From UBA3537 sp038106885 (lineage in GTDB: Bacteria; Bacteroidota; Bacteroidia; Flavobacteriales; Flavobacteriaceae): a DNA stretch of 5,623 nt. The stretch covers positions 1-5,623 of the forward strand of contig JAYNFX010000056.1 of the NCBI GenBank assembly GCA_038106885.1, read 5' to 3'. A program made the position numbers and the translations under genes. Positions 1 through 5,623 of the stretch are shown in pieces; the stretch's first letter is position 1; every line of letters begins with the position of its first letter. The notes below the pieces were generated by a model. The model had not been told where the DNA came from. It ran no database searches and saw only the letters and a list, made by a program, of their open reading frames with translations.

Positions 1-491
1 CTCCTAAAATCTACATATGGGACGATACACTTCCATCAAATGCTTTAAAGAATGTTGTAGTGCTTGCAAATTTTGACTTAACAACTCAAAATGTAATACC
101 TGACTTTCCTTATACTGGGATTTGGTATGATTTGATGGATGAATCAGGGAATTCTTCACTATCAGTTACAAATACAAGTCAAAGTATTTCCCTTTCTCCT
201 GGTGAGTTTAAAGTTTTTGGAAATCAAATCGCAACTACTTTAAGTACAGATGATTTTTCAGCTGAAAATGAAATCGTGATTTACCCAAATCCAGCAAATG
301 AATATTTTAAATTAAATTATCCGACAAACAAAATCATTATTTATAATTCTATAGGTAGTGTTGTTAAAACATTTGATGGGAATTTTAATTCTGATTTTTA
401 TTTTAATATTTCTGATTTAGGATCAGGTGTTTATGTAATACAAATCATAGATTCAAAAAATTTAAATTTTAGAAAACTAATTGTTAATTAA
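1..491 (+). CDS. Secreted alpha-amylase-like protein, C-terminal part with T9SS sorting domain (5' partial)
   Basis: Only the last 162 codons are visible. The frame is open from base 3 with no stop, so the GTG at 60 is an internal valine codon and not a start. The first ~75 residues (NVVVLANFDLTTQNV, then FPYTGIWYDL, then LSPGEFKVF) have the look of the all-beta C-terminal domain that follows the catalytic barrel in GH13 alpha-amylases, where a 'GxWYD' strand and an 'L-x-PGE' strand recur. From about base 270 comes a T9SS type A sorting domain of about 73 residues: the IYPNPANEYF motif, a central IIIYNSIGSVV strand, 'SDLGSGVYVIQI', and a terminal basic-hydrophobic 'FRKLIVN'. Known T9SS cargo of this kind crosses the outer membrane and is released or anchored after domain removal. 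The enzyme would therefore act outside the cell on starch-like glucans. The catalytic domain lies outside the window, so the amylase call rests on the beta domain alone; the T9SS call is strong. Confidence 0.72.
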   Translation, partial: PKIYIWDDTLPSNALKNVVVLANFDLTTQNVIPDFPYTGIWYDLMDESGNSSLSVTNTSQSISLSPGEFKVFGNQIATTLSTDDFSAENEIVIYPNPANEYFKLNYPTNKIIIYNSIGSVVKTFDGNFNSDFYFNISDLGSGVYVIQIIDSKNLNFRKLIVN

Positions 492-502
492 AATCAAATA
501 TT

Positions 503-2713
503 ATGAGACTTTATAATTTTATGTTTTTGTTTTTATCTTTTTATTATTTTTCAAACGCTCAGATTATTTTAGCGAATGAGATCGCTGTTTCAAACGATGA
601 TTGGCAAGCAGGTGACGGCTTTAGTGCGTGGGATCCAAACTATGGGACATCCACTGGAAGATATATTGGAAATCCCGGTGATATAGGTCTTTCTACGACT
701 GATATTGGGACAGTTTCCTTCGCACTTTATGCTACTGGTACTGAATGGGTTGATATGCTTCTACCATTAGACCAACCAATGCAAGTTGGTGAAAAATTAA
801 CTTTTTATTGGGCTATTAACTGGGATGCAAATCATCAAGATGGGTCAAAGGGATTTGAGTTTCTAACTTCCTCTGGAGTATTCTACACAGTAATAAATGA
901 AGGTAGCAGTAGTACTATCCAAGCAGGTGGACAAGACGCCGATACAGCTTATGGAATAAACCCTATGCTTGTCACATTGTATCGCCTAAGTGAAACTCAA
1001 TATGAGTTTACCATGAGAAAAAGGAGTAACGTATCACAGGAGTATAGTTTTACAATTGATGAGCCCAATGCACTCAACCGAATAAAATTTTTCTGTGGTA
1101 ATCAACAAGATAGTAGTGGTGAAAGAAATATGTTTTTTAATAAATTTAAAATTCAAACTAATAGTACCTCTTTAACTATTGACACTGATAGAACTGTAGG
1201 ATATTTAGAAGTTATGTCATCCTCAACCCTTACAATCGCAAAAAACGGGTCATTAAAAGTAAATGGTAAATTTAATAATGATAATGGTGGTGCAGTGACT
1301 TTAAATTCAGATGCAGATGAGTTTTCTTCTATCATTGTTGAAGGTACATCATCTGGAAATATAACTTATAACCGTTATGTTAATATAGCAGTTGACAGTG
1401 GTTCTAATGAATGGGACTTAGTTGGGTCTCCAGTTGGAGACTTATCTATCAGTTCATTTGTAAGTTCTAACAGTTCTTCTCTTGCTAATGATGGAAGTGG
1501 AACATATGCTTTAGGTGAATATAATAATTCTAATGATTCTTGGACTAATCATTCTTCAAGTGCGCCATTAAGTGGTAATTTCACTTTAGGAAAAGGTTAT
1601 CAAATGGCCTCTACAAGTGGAACAACTTTAGCCTTTACAGGTACTGTAGCAACAACTACTCAAACACAATCTATAGTTAATAATCATGGTAATGACAGTA
1701 GTGGTCGCCGTTGGAACTTAGTCGCTAACCCATTTCCATCATACATTCATTTGAATGATAATAATGATGCAAGTAATAACTTTTTGACTGTAAACTCTAG
1801 TGTAATTGATAATACTCATTACGCTGCAGTGTACGGTTATGATGCTGACGGATCAGGATACACCATATACAATAATGCTGCTGATAGTCCTAGCGATTAC
1901 ATCGCACCAGGTCAAGCATTTATGGTAGCAGCTGAGAGCTCATTTGCCGCAAATATTTCATTCACCCCTGCAATGCGTACAACGTCTGGTGGAGATGATT
2001 TTGTTTCTGGTCGTTTAGCACAGAGTACTTGGAGCAGATTCTATTTAAGACTTAACGAAGACGAAAATTTTGTTTCTGAAACTAAGTTTTACTTCGATGA
2101 AGGTCTTTCTTTAGGTTTAGATCCTGGATATGATGCAGGTGCAATGGGCCAAGATGATTTAATGTCAAGATTAGTTGAACAAGATCAAGGAGTTGGTATG
2201 GCAATTAACGCCATGGGACTTAGTGCCTTGGACGAAGAGACTATTATTCCATTGGTAATTAATAGAGATGCTGGAGTAGAATTTTCTGTAAGCTTTGAAG
2301 ACTCTACAATACCAGAAGATGTTGGTGTTTATTTAGAAGATACATTATTTGAAACATTAACGGATCTAAGATCTGAAGACTTTACTTTAACTCCTGAATC
2401 CGATCTAAGTGATATGGGTCGTTTTTACTTAAGAATAGGTAATACTAGCTTAGGAGGAAATGATTTAGATGAATCTTACATAAGTATTTACAAAGCCGCA
2501 AGTGATGACTTTGTAACTATTGAAGGACTATCAAATGTTGAAAAAGCAAATGTTCAACTGTTTAACATCATTGGACAAGAAGTATTAAACAAAACACTTA
2601 ACAGTAATCAATCCACACAAAGACTATCTACTAGTGGACTTACAACAGGTATTTACGTTATAAGACTGCAAGCAGACAGTAGTGTTATTGCTAAGAAGAT
2701 TATCATAAACTAA
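503..2713 (+). CDS. Large secreted T9SS-cargo protein, beta-rich, function unknown
   Basis: This is a complete 736-residue protein. Residues 1-19 form a signal peptide with a hydrophobic core (FMFLFLSFYYF) and an SNA|Q cleavage site, which supports the ATG at 503. Residues ~21-218 form an unrecognised aromatic, beta-rich domain (KLTFYWAINWD, KGFEF, and the closing strands RIKFFCG and MFFNKFKI), resembling lectin-like sandwich domains in Bacteroidota surface proteins. Residues ~225-285 look like a short beta-helix or linker. Two diverged modules follow: WDLVGSP (304-310) to LAFTGTV, and WNLVANP (404-410) to ISFTPAM. Another beta region ends near 648. Residues ~659-736 are a T9SS type A sorting domain (VQLFNIIGQEV, 'GLTTGIYVIRL', 'KKIIIN'), although the usual YPNP is replaced by IYKAASDD. 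No catalytic motif was recognised. It starts 11 bases after the amylase-like gene, so co-transcription is likely; a glucan-binding or adhesin role is inference from context only. Confidence 0.8.
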   Translation: MRLYNFMFLFLSFYYFSNAQIILANEIAVSNDDWQAGDGFSAWDPNYGTSTGRYIGNPGDIGLSTTDIGTVSFALYATGTEWVDMLLPLDQPMQVGEKLTFYWAINWDANHQDGSKGFEFLTSSGVFYTVINEGSSSTIQAGGQDADTAYGINPMLVTLYRLSETQYEFTMRKRSNVSQEYSFTIDEPNALNRIKFFCGNQQDSSGERNMFFNKFKIQTNSTSLTIDTDRTVGYLEVMSSSTLTIAKNGSLKVNGKFNNDNGGAVTLNSDADEFSSIIVEGTSSGNITYNRYVNIAVDSGSNEWDLVGSPVGDLSISSFVSSNSSSLANDGSGTYALGEYNNSNDSWTNHSSSAPLSGNFTLGKGYQMASTSGTTLAFTGTVATTTQTQSIVNNHGNDSSGRRWNLVANPFPSYIHLNDNNDASNNFLTVNSSVIDNTHYAAVYGYDADGSGYTIYNNAADSPSDYIAPGQAFMVAAESSFAANISFTPAMRTTSGGDDFVSGRLAQSTWSRFYLRLNEDENFVSETKFYFDEGLSLGLDPGYDAGAMGQDDLMSRLVEQDQGVGMAINAMGLSALDEETIIPLVINRDAGVEFSVSFEDSTIPEDVGVYLEDTLFETLTDLRSEDFTLTPESDLSDMGRFYLRIGNTSLGGNDLDESYISIYKAASDDFVTIEGLSNVEKANVQLFNIIGQEVLNKTLNSNQSTQRLSTSGLTTGIYVIRLQADSSVIAKKIIIN

Positions 2714-2732
2714 TCAACAATATAAAAAGATT

Positions 2733-2894
2733 ATGAAAAAGAAAGAAAATAAAGATCTTATAGATAGAAAAGAAGCTATTAAAAAGATGGGTAAATATGC
2801 AGGTCTTACAGCTCTTGGCACATTTATGATACTATCACCAAAGGCAGCAGCTCAAACCTCACAACCTCCCGGGCCTGGATTCTTTGGTAATTAA
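2733..2894 (+). CDS. Small exported-looking peptide (53 aa) with Tat-like signal
   Basis: This short gene encodes 53 residues from ATG to TAA, 19 bases after the large T9SS protein and just before a terminator, so it is probably the last gene of the same operon. The N-terminus is long and basic (MKKKENKDLIDRKEAIKKMG). A moderate hydrophobic stretch follows (YAGLTALGTFMIL, residues 22-34), then an A-A-A|Q type cleavage site near residue 40. The predicted mature tail is only 13 residues: QTSQPPGPGFFGN. The layout resembles a Tat signal (an R-K pair at 12-13 followed by E-A-I-K-K) but lacks the twin arginine. Small proteins of this general look occur in Bacteroidota genomes, to my recollection, without an assigned function. 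The coherent signal-like design, operon position and downstream terminator argue that the gene is real. It could alternatively be a membrane-anchored micropeptide if it is not cleaved. Confidence 0.68.
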   Translation: MKKKENKDLIDRKEAIKKMGKYAGLTALGTFMILSPKAAAQTSQPPGPGFFGN

Positions 2895-2903
2895 AGATTA
2901 GAT

Positions 2904-2940
2904 AAAAAAAGAGCAATTAAAATTTTAGTTGTTTTTTTTT
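2904..2940 (+). terminator. Intrinsic terminator, A-tract / stem / U-tract
   Basis: The A-run at 2904-2910 and GAGCAATTAA are followed by the matching arm TTAGTTG and a run of ten T (2931-2940 region). The core stem pairs CAATTAA with TTAGTTG (one G·T wobble) around an AATT loop. The flanking A-run can pair with the T-run to lengthen the stem. The site begins ten bases after the stop of the small peptide gene. It would end the amylase/T9SS unit, and because of the symmetric A and T tracts it may also work for transcripts on the opposite strand. Confidence 0.7.
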
Positions 2941-3008
2941 GAATTGTCATAACTACATCTTCCAAAAATTAAACATTTTTTTCACTCAAAAATTCAAATT
3001 CATTTTTT

Positions 3009-3016
3009 TAAATTTG
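3009..3016 (+). promoter_or_regulatory. Candidate Bacteroidota -7 promoter element for the glycosyltransferase operon
   Basis: TAAATTTG matches the Bacteroidota sigma-A -7 consensus TAnnTTTG exactly. It lies five bases before the glycosyltransferase ATG at 3022, so transcription would begin at or very near the start codon. No TTTG or TTG -33 element is visible about 20 bases upstream, and TTTG-like words arise easily in such AT-rich DNA, so the call is tentative. An inverted repeat (CAAATT at 2995-3000, AATTTG at 3011-3016) overlaps the element. A promoter is expected somewhere in 2941-3021 because a terminator lies upstream; nothing else in this 81-base gap stands out. Confidence 0.35.
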
Positions 3017-3021
3017 TTTGT

Positions 3022-4032
3022 ATGATTGCTAGTGATTTTTCATTTATAATTCCTGTATATAATAGGCCCGAAGAAATAAGGGAGCTACTTGAGAGTTTTT
3101 GTGATTTAGACTCGCCAAAAACTTTTGAAATAGTAATCATAGAAGATGGTTCTAGTTTAGATTCAAGGTTAATTGTAGAAAATTTTCAAGCACAACTTAA
3201 TATTAGTTATTACTTTAAAGAGAATACTGGTCCTGGCCATTCACGAAATTATGGAATGAAAAAAGCCAATGGGCATTATTTTATAATCTTAGACTCGGAT
3301 TGTATTTTACCAAAGCAATATTTATCTGAAGTTATATCTTTTCTAAATGAATCTTATGTAGATTGTTTTGGAGGTCCAGATACTGCTAGATATAATTTTT
3401 CTGAACTTCAGAAGGCTATAAACTTCTCCATGACATCAAAAATAACAACTGGTGGTGTTCGTGGAGGGGATAAAGAGATTCAAGGTTACGAACCACGTAG
3501 TTTTAATATGGGTATTTCAAAAGAAGCATTCAATGCATCAGGTGGTTTTGGAAATATCCACCCGGGTGAAGATCCAGACTTGTCAATTCGTTTGAAAGCT
3601 ATGGGGTATAAATTAAGTTTAATTCCTAAAGCATTTGTTTATCATAAAAGAAGATTGTCACTTGAAAGCTTTTTTGTTCAGGTTTATAAATTCGGACAAG
3701 TACGTCCAATTTTAAATAAATGGCATCCTCAATCAAAGAAAATAGCATATTGGTTTCCTTTGGTTTTTATCTTAGGTTTAATTTTGAGTTTATCTCTTTT
3801 AGTATTTAATATTAAATTAGGTTTATATATATATTCAGTATATTTTTTAATTGCTTTTATATCAGCTTTAAATTCTACAGTTGATGTAATTGCTAGTATT
3901 TTGTGTATTCCTGTAATAATAATTCAGTTTTTTGGATACGGTATTGGTTTTTTTAAGTCAACCTTGAAATTAAAACTGTCAAACAAACCAGAACCTTTGT
4001 TATTTCCAAAGCTTTTTTTTAAAATATCATGA
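3022..4032 (+). CDS. Family 2 glycosyltransferase, membrane-associated
   Basis: This 336-residue protein starts with the classical GT2 (GT-A fold) strand FSFIIPVYNRPEEI (residues 6-19). It continues with EIVIIEDGSS (36-45, nucleotide-binding acidic pair), 'TGPGHSRNYGM' (69-79) and the metal-binding DSD motif in FIILDSDC (87-94). The acceptor-side acidic motif is in HPGEDPDLSIRL (180-191, ED at 183-184, the likely catalytic base region), followed by YHKRR (207-211). Three hydrophobic segments at about 243-263, 266-284 and 288-311 should anchor the C-terminus in the inner membrane with the catalytic domain in the cytoplasm. Such enzymes move a sugar from a nucleotide donor to a lipid, glycan or protein acceptor in envelope polysaccharide synthesis; donor and acceptor cannot be told here. 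The ATG at 3022 leads directly into the family N-terminus. The stop overlaps the next start by four bases (ATGA), suggesting translational coupling to the ybbR-like gene. Confidence 0.9.
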   Translation: MIASDFSFIIPVYNRPEEIRELLESFCDLDSPKTFEIVIIEDGSSLDSRLIVENFQAQLNISYYFKENTGPGHSRNYGMKKANGHYFIILDSDCILPKQYLSEVISFLNESYVDCFGGPDTARYNFSELQKAINFSMTSKITTGGVRGGDKEIQGYEPRSFNMGISKEAFNASGGFGNIHPGEDPDLSIRLKAMGYKLSLIPKAFVYHKRRLSLESFFVQVYKFGQVRPILNKWHPQSKKIAYWFPLVFILGLILSLSLLVFNIKLGLYIYSVYFLIAFISALNSTVDVIASILCIPVIIIQFFGYGIGFFKSTLKLKLSNKPEPLLFPKLFFKIS

Positions 4033-4988
4033 AAGATAAATTAAGAAATAGATTAAATTATTTCATTAAAATTAAAAGATTTAATGTTTTTTTATTGTTC
4101 TTAATTTTAGCTTTTGTCATTTCAATTGCTGCTAAATTGTCTAATAACATAACACAAACAATTACTGTACAGTTGGAGCCATTTAATGTTCCTGTAACAG
4201 ATGTTTTAACAGAAGATGAACCTAAATTTATTAATATTACAGTTAATTCCCAGGGATTTAATTTGATTAAATATGCTTTTAGGGATTTGAAATTAAAGGT
4301 TAATTTTTCAGAAATTAGTAAAGATAGCCTTAATTATTTATGGAATAAAGATTTAGAAGGTTACAGAATTTCTAAACTTTTTGATAATTCAACATTGATT
4401 CAAGATATATCTCCCAAAGAACTGTCTTTTGAATATGATTTACAGTCTGTTAAAAAAATACCAGTAGTTATTAATTCAAAAGTAGAGTTTTCACCTGGCT
4501 TTAATTTTGTTTCATCTTTAAGATCCAACCCAGATTCAATTTTAATTATTGGTCCCAAAGCTGTGGTTGATTCTTTTTCAGATATCTCTACGAATAAATT
4601 GGAGTTTAAAAATTTAAAACAAGATATTAATCAACCAGTTGAATTAAACTTAAATAAAGAATTGAAGTACTCAGAATCTATAGTACAAATATTGGGAGAA
4701 GTTGATAGATTCACAGAAGGACAATTTAATATTCCAGTAAAAATCACTAATACACCAGAAAATTTGAATGTAACTATATTTCCAAAAGATGTCCCAGTTG
4801 TTTTTTATACAAGCCTGACTGCTTATAATTCAATTGACAAATCAGATTTTGTTGTGGAATGTGATTTTAGTTCAATAAACCAAGAAAATAATATTTTGTT
4901 TCCAAAATTAGTTTCCTTTCCAGAATCTGTTAGCAGAGCATCAATACAATTAAGTAAATTGGAATACGTAATAACAAACAAGCTATGA
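4029..4988 (+). CDS. YbbR-like domain protein, single-pass membrane anchor
   Basis: This is a 319-residue protein with a basic N-terminus (MKDKLRNRLNYFIKIKR), one membrane helix at about 18-36 (FNVFLLFLILAFVISIAAKL) and a long beta-rich periplasmic part. The latter shows repeated YbbR-like units: 'ITVQLEPFNVPV' with 'FINITVNSQGFNLI' (45-80), 'KIPVVINSKVEFSPGFNFV' with 'ILIIGPKAVVDSF' (143-183), and a weaker third unit 'FNIPVKITNTPENLNVTIFP' (233-252). The phrase 'P-x-x-I-x-I-x-GP' before a helix is typical of the family. In Firmicutes the YbbR protein CdaR modulates the di-AMP cyclase CdaA; no cyclase gene is adjacent here, so that role should not be assumed. In Bacteroidota a ybbR-like gene commonly sits directly upstream of coaE, as it does here. 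The gene overlaps both neighbours by four bases (ATGA). Confidence 0.85.
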   Translation: MKDKLRNRLNYFIKIKRFNVFLLFLILAFVISIAAKLSNNITQTITVQLEPFNVPVTDVLTEDEPKFINITVNSQGFNLIKYAFRDLKLKVNFSEISKDSLNYLWNKDLEGYRISKLFDNSTLIQDISPKELSFEYDLQSVKKIPVVINSKVEFSPGFNFVSSLRSNPDSILIIGPKAVVDSFSDISTNKLEFKNLKQDINQPVELNLNKELKYSESIVQILGEVDRFTEGQFNIPVKITNTPENLNVTIFPKDVPVVFYTSLTAYNSIDKSDFVVECDFSSINQENNILFPKLVSFPESVSRASIQLSKLEYVITNKL

Positions 4989-5572
4989 TAGTTTTGGGGA
5001 TTACAGGCGGTATAGGGAGTGGTAAAACTACAGTTAGTAGTATGTTTAGCTCTATTGGTGTGCCAGTCTATAATTCTGATACAGAAGCTAAAAAAATAAT
5101 GGAATCATCCGAATATGTTAAAGCTAAGATATGTTCAAAATTTGGTGATAGAGCATATGTCAATGGAAATCTCAATAAGAACTTTATATCTGAAAAAATC
5201 TTTAAAGATAAAAGTCTTTTGAAAGAGATTAATAATATTGTTCATCCTGAAGTTTATTCACATTTTAATGAATGGCAATCATCTCAAAATTCATTATATG
5301 TTGTTAAAGAAGTTGCAATTTTATTTGAGTTAAAAACTGAAAACCAATTTAATTTTATTTTGACTGTAACTGCCCCCGAGGAAATTAGAATACAACGTAT
5401 TATCAAAAGAGATGGGAAATCAAAAGAATTAGTTCGTTCAATTATAAATAATCAGCTAAAAGATTCAGAAAAAATTAAAAAATCAGACTTCGTGATAGTG
5501 AATACTTGTAAAGAAAAAACATTAAAAAATGTTTACGATATTCATGAAAAAATCATTAATTCTATAGCCTAA
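4985..5572 (+). CDS. coaE: Dephospho-CoA kinase
   Basis: CoaE catalyses the last step of coenzyme A synthesis, ATP-dependent phosphorylation of the ribose 3'-hydroxyl of dephospho-CoA, in the cytoplasm. The 195-residue protein has the usual family length. It opens with GITGGIGSGKTTVS (Walker A at 8-15, K14 and T15). Next are 'VPVYNSDTEA' (Asp32, the conserved catalytic-region acidic residue), 'INNIVHPEV' (82-90), and KEVAILFE (108-115), which matches the conserved 'P-L-L-F-E' strand. The lid follows, with 'RIQRIIKRDGKSKE' (135-148) and the 'R-x-x-x-x-Q' helix 'RSIINNQL' (151-158). The closing strand SDFVIVNT (167-174) corresponds to the conserved 'A-D-x-V-I-x-N' element. All expected motifs are intact. 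The start overlaps the ybbR-like stop by four bases, so translation is probably coupled. The reading ends 51 bases before the window edge. Confidence 0.95.
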   Translation: MIVLGITGGIGSGKTTVSSMFSSIGVPVYNSDTEAKKIMESSEYVKAKICSKFGDRAYVNGNLNKNFISEKIFKDKSLLKEINNIVHPEVYSHFNEWQSSQNSLYVVKEVAILFELKTENQFNFILTVTAPEEIRIQRIIKRDGKSKELVRSIINNQLKDSEKIKKSDFVIVNTCKEKTLKNVYDIHEKIINSIA

Positions 5573-5587
5573 AAATAAAATTTTAAC

Positions 5588-5623
5588 ATTTTAGTTAATA
5601 GGAAGTTAAAAACAACTTAAAAT
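5588..5623 (+). other. AT-rich inverted repeat after coaE, possible weak terminator or regulatory site
   Basis: Two overlapping palindromic arrangements are visible. A short stem pairs AAGTT (5603-5607) with AACTT (5614-5618) around a six-base loop. A longer, mutually exclusive one pairs ATTTTAGTT (5588-5596) with AACTTAAAAT (5614-5623) with one bulged base. There is no T-run after either arm inside the window, so this is not a convincing terminator, and chance pairing is plausible at this base composition. The remaining 15 bases after coaE hold nothing recognisable. Confidence 0.25.

Noticed and set aside
60..62. GTG as the start codon of the first gene
   Set aside because: The same frame is open back to base 3 and encodes residues that belong to the same beta domain (NVVVLANF), so the gene begins before the window and this GTG is an internal valine.
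1153..1335. 60-codon open frame on the minus strand
   Set aside because: It lies wholly inside the well-supported 736-residue secreted protein, has no recognisable motif or signal, and looks like a chance antisense frame.
503..2713. Phase-variable or repeat-driven adhesin
   Set aside because: The serine/asparagine-rich stretches are not exact nucleotide repeats and no homopolymer or tandem tract that would cause slippage was seen in the gene.
2941..3021. Possible small gene or RNA in the intergenic gap
   Set aside because: No start codon with a useful frame, no stable GC-containing structure and no recognisable RNA motif; it is best explained as promoter and leader DNA.
4029..4988. Calling the YbbR protein CdaR, a di-AMP cyclase regulator
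   Set aside because: That function is established with a neighbouring CdaA in Firmicutes; no cyclase gene is next to this one and Bacteroidota YbbR proteins are less characterised, so the symbol was withheld.

Overview
The window looks like chromosomal DNA of a Bacteroidota member, most likely a Flavobacteriia-type marine or environmental bacterium. The evidence is very AT-rich DNA, start codons with A/T-rich leaders and no Shine-Dalgarno sequence, two neighbouring proteins ending in type IX secretion system (T9SS) type A C-terminal sorting domains, signal peptides ending in 'NAQ', and a ybbR-coaE gene pair of the kind common in this phylum. All genes are on the + strand and fall into two transcription units separated by a terminator-like hairpin.

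Unit 1 (1 to about 2940) encodes exported proteins. It opens with the 3' end of a gene whose visible part resembles the C-terminal beta domain of a GH13 alpha-amylase, followed by a T9SS sorting domain with a classical IYPNP motif. Eleven bases later comes a complete 736-residue secreted protein. It has a signal peptide, an unrecognised beta-rich N-terminal domain, two diverged copies of a 'W-[DN]-L-V' module common in large Bacteroidota surface proteins, and a second, degenerate T9SS sorting domain. Nineteen bases further on is a 53-codon gene for a tiny exported-looking peptide with a Tat-like N-terminus and a Pro/Gly-rich tail. The unit ends at an A-tract/stem/U-tract terminator. Its likely theme is extracellular alpha-glucan use: a secreted amylase plus an accessory cell-surface or secreted protein.

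Unit 2 (3022 to 5572) is a compact housekeeping or envelope operon: a family 2 glycosyltransferase with C-terminal membrane helices, a membrane-anchored YbbR-domain protein, and dephospho-CoA kinase (coaE). Both junctions are 4-base ATGA stop/start overlaps, indicating translational coupling. A Bacteroidota-type -7 element (TAAATTTG) lies just before the glycosyltransferase start, so close that the transcript might be nearly leaderless. The last 51 bases are non-coding and AT-rich with weak inverted repeats.

No RNA genes, CRISPR arrays, insertion sequences or phage features were seen. Most of the window is conventional. The least explained items are the small Tat-like peptide and the N-terminal domain of the 736-residue protein.
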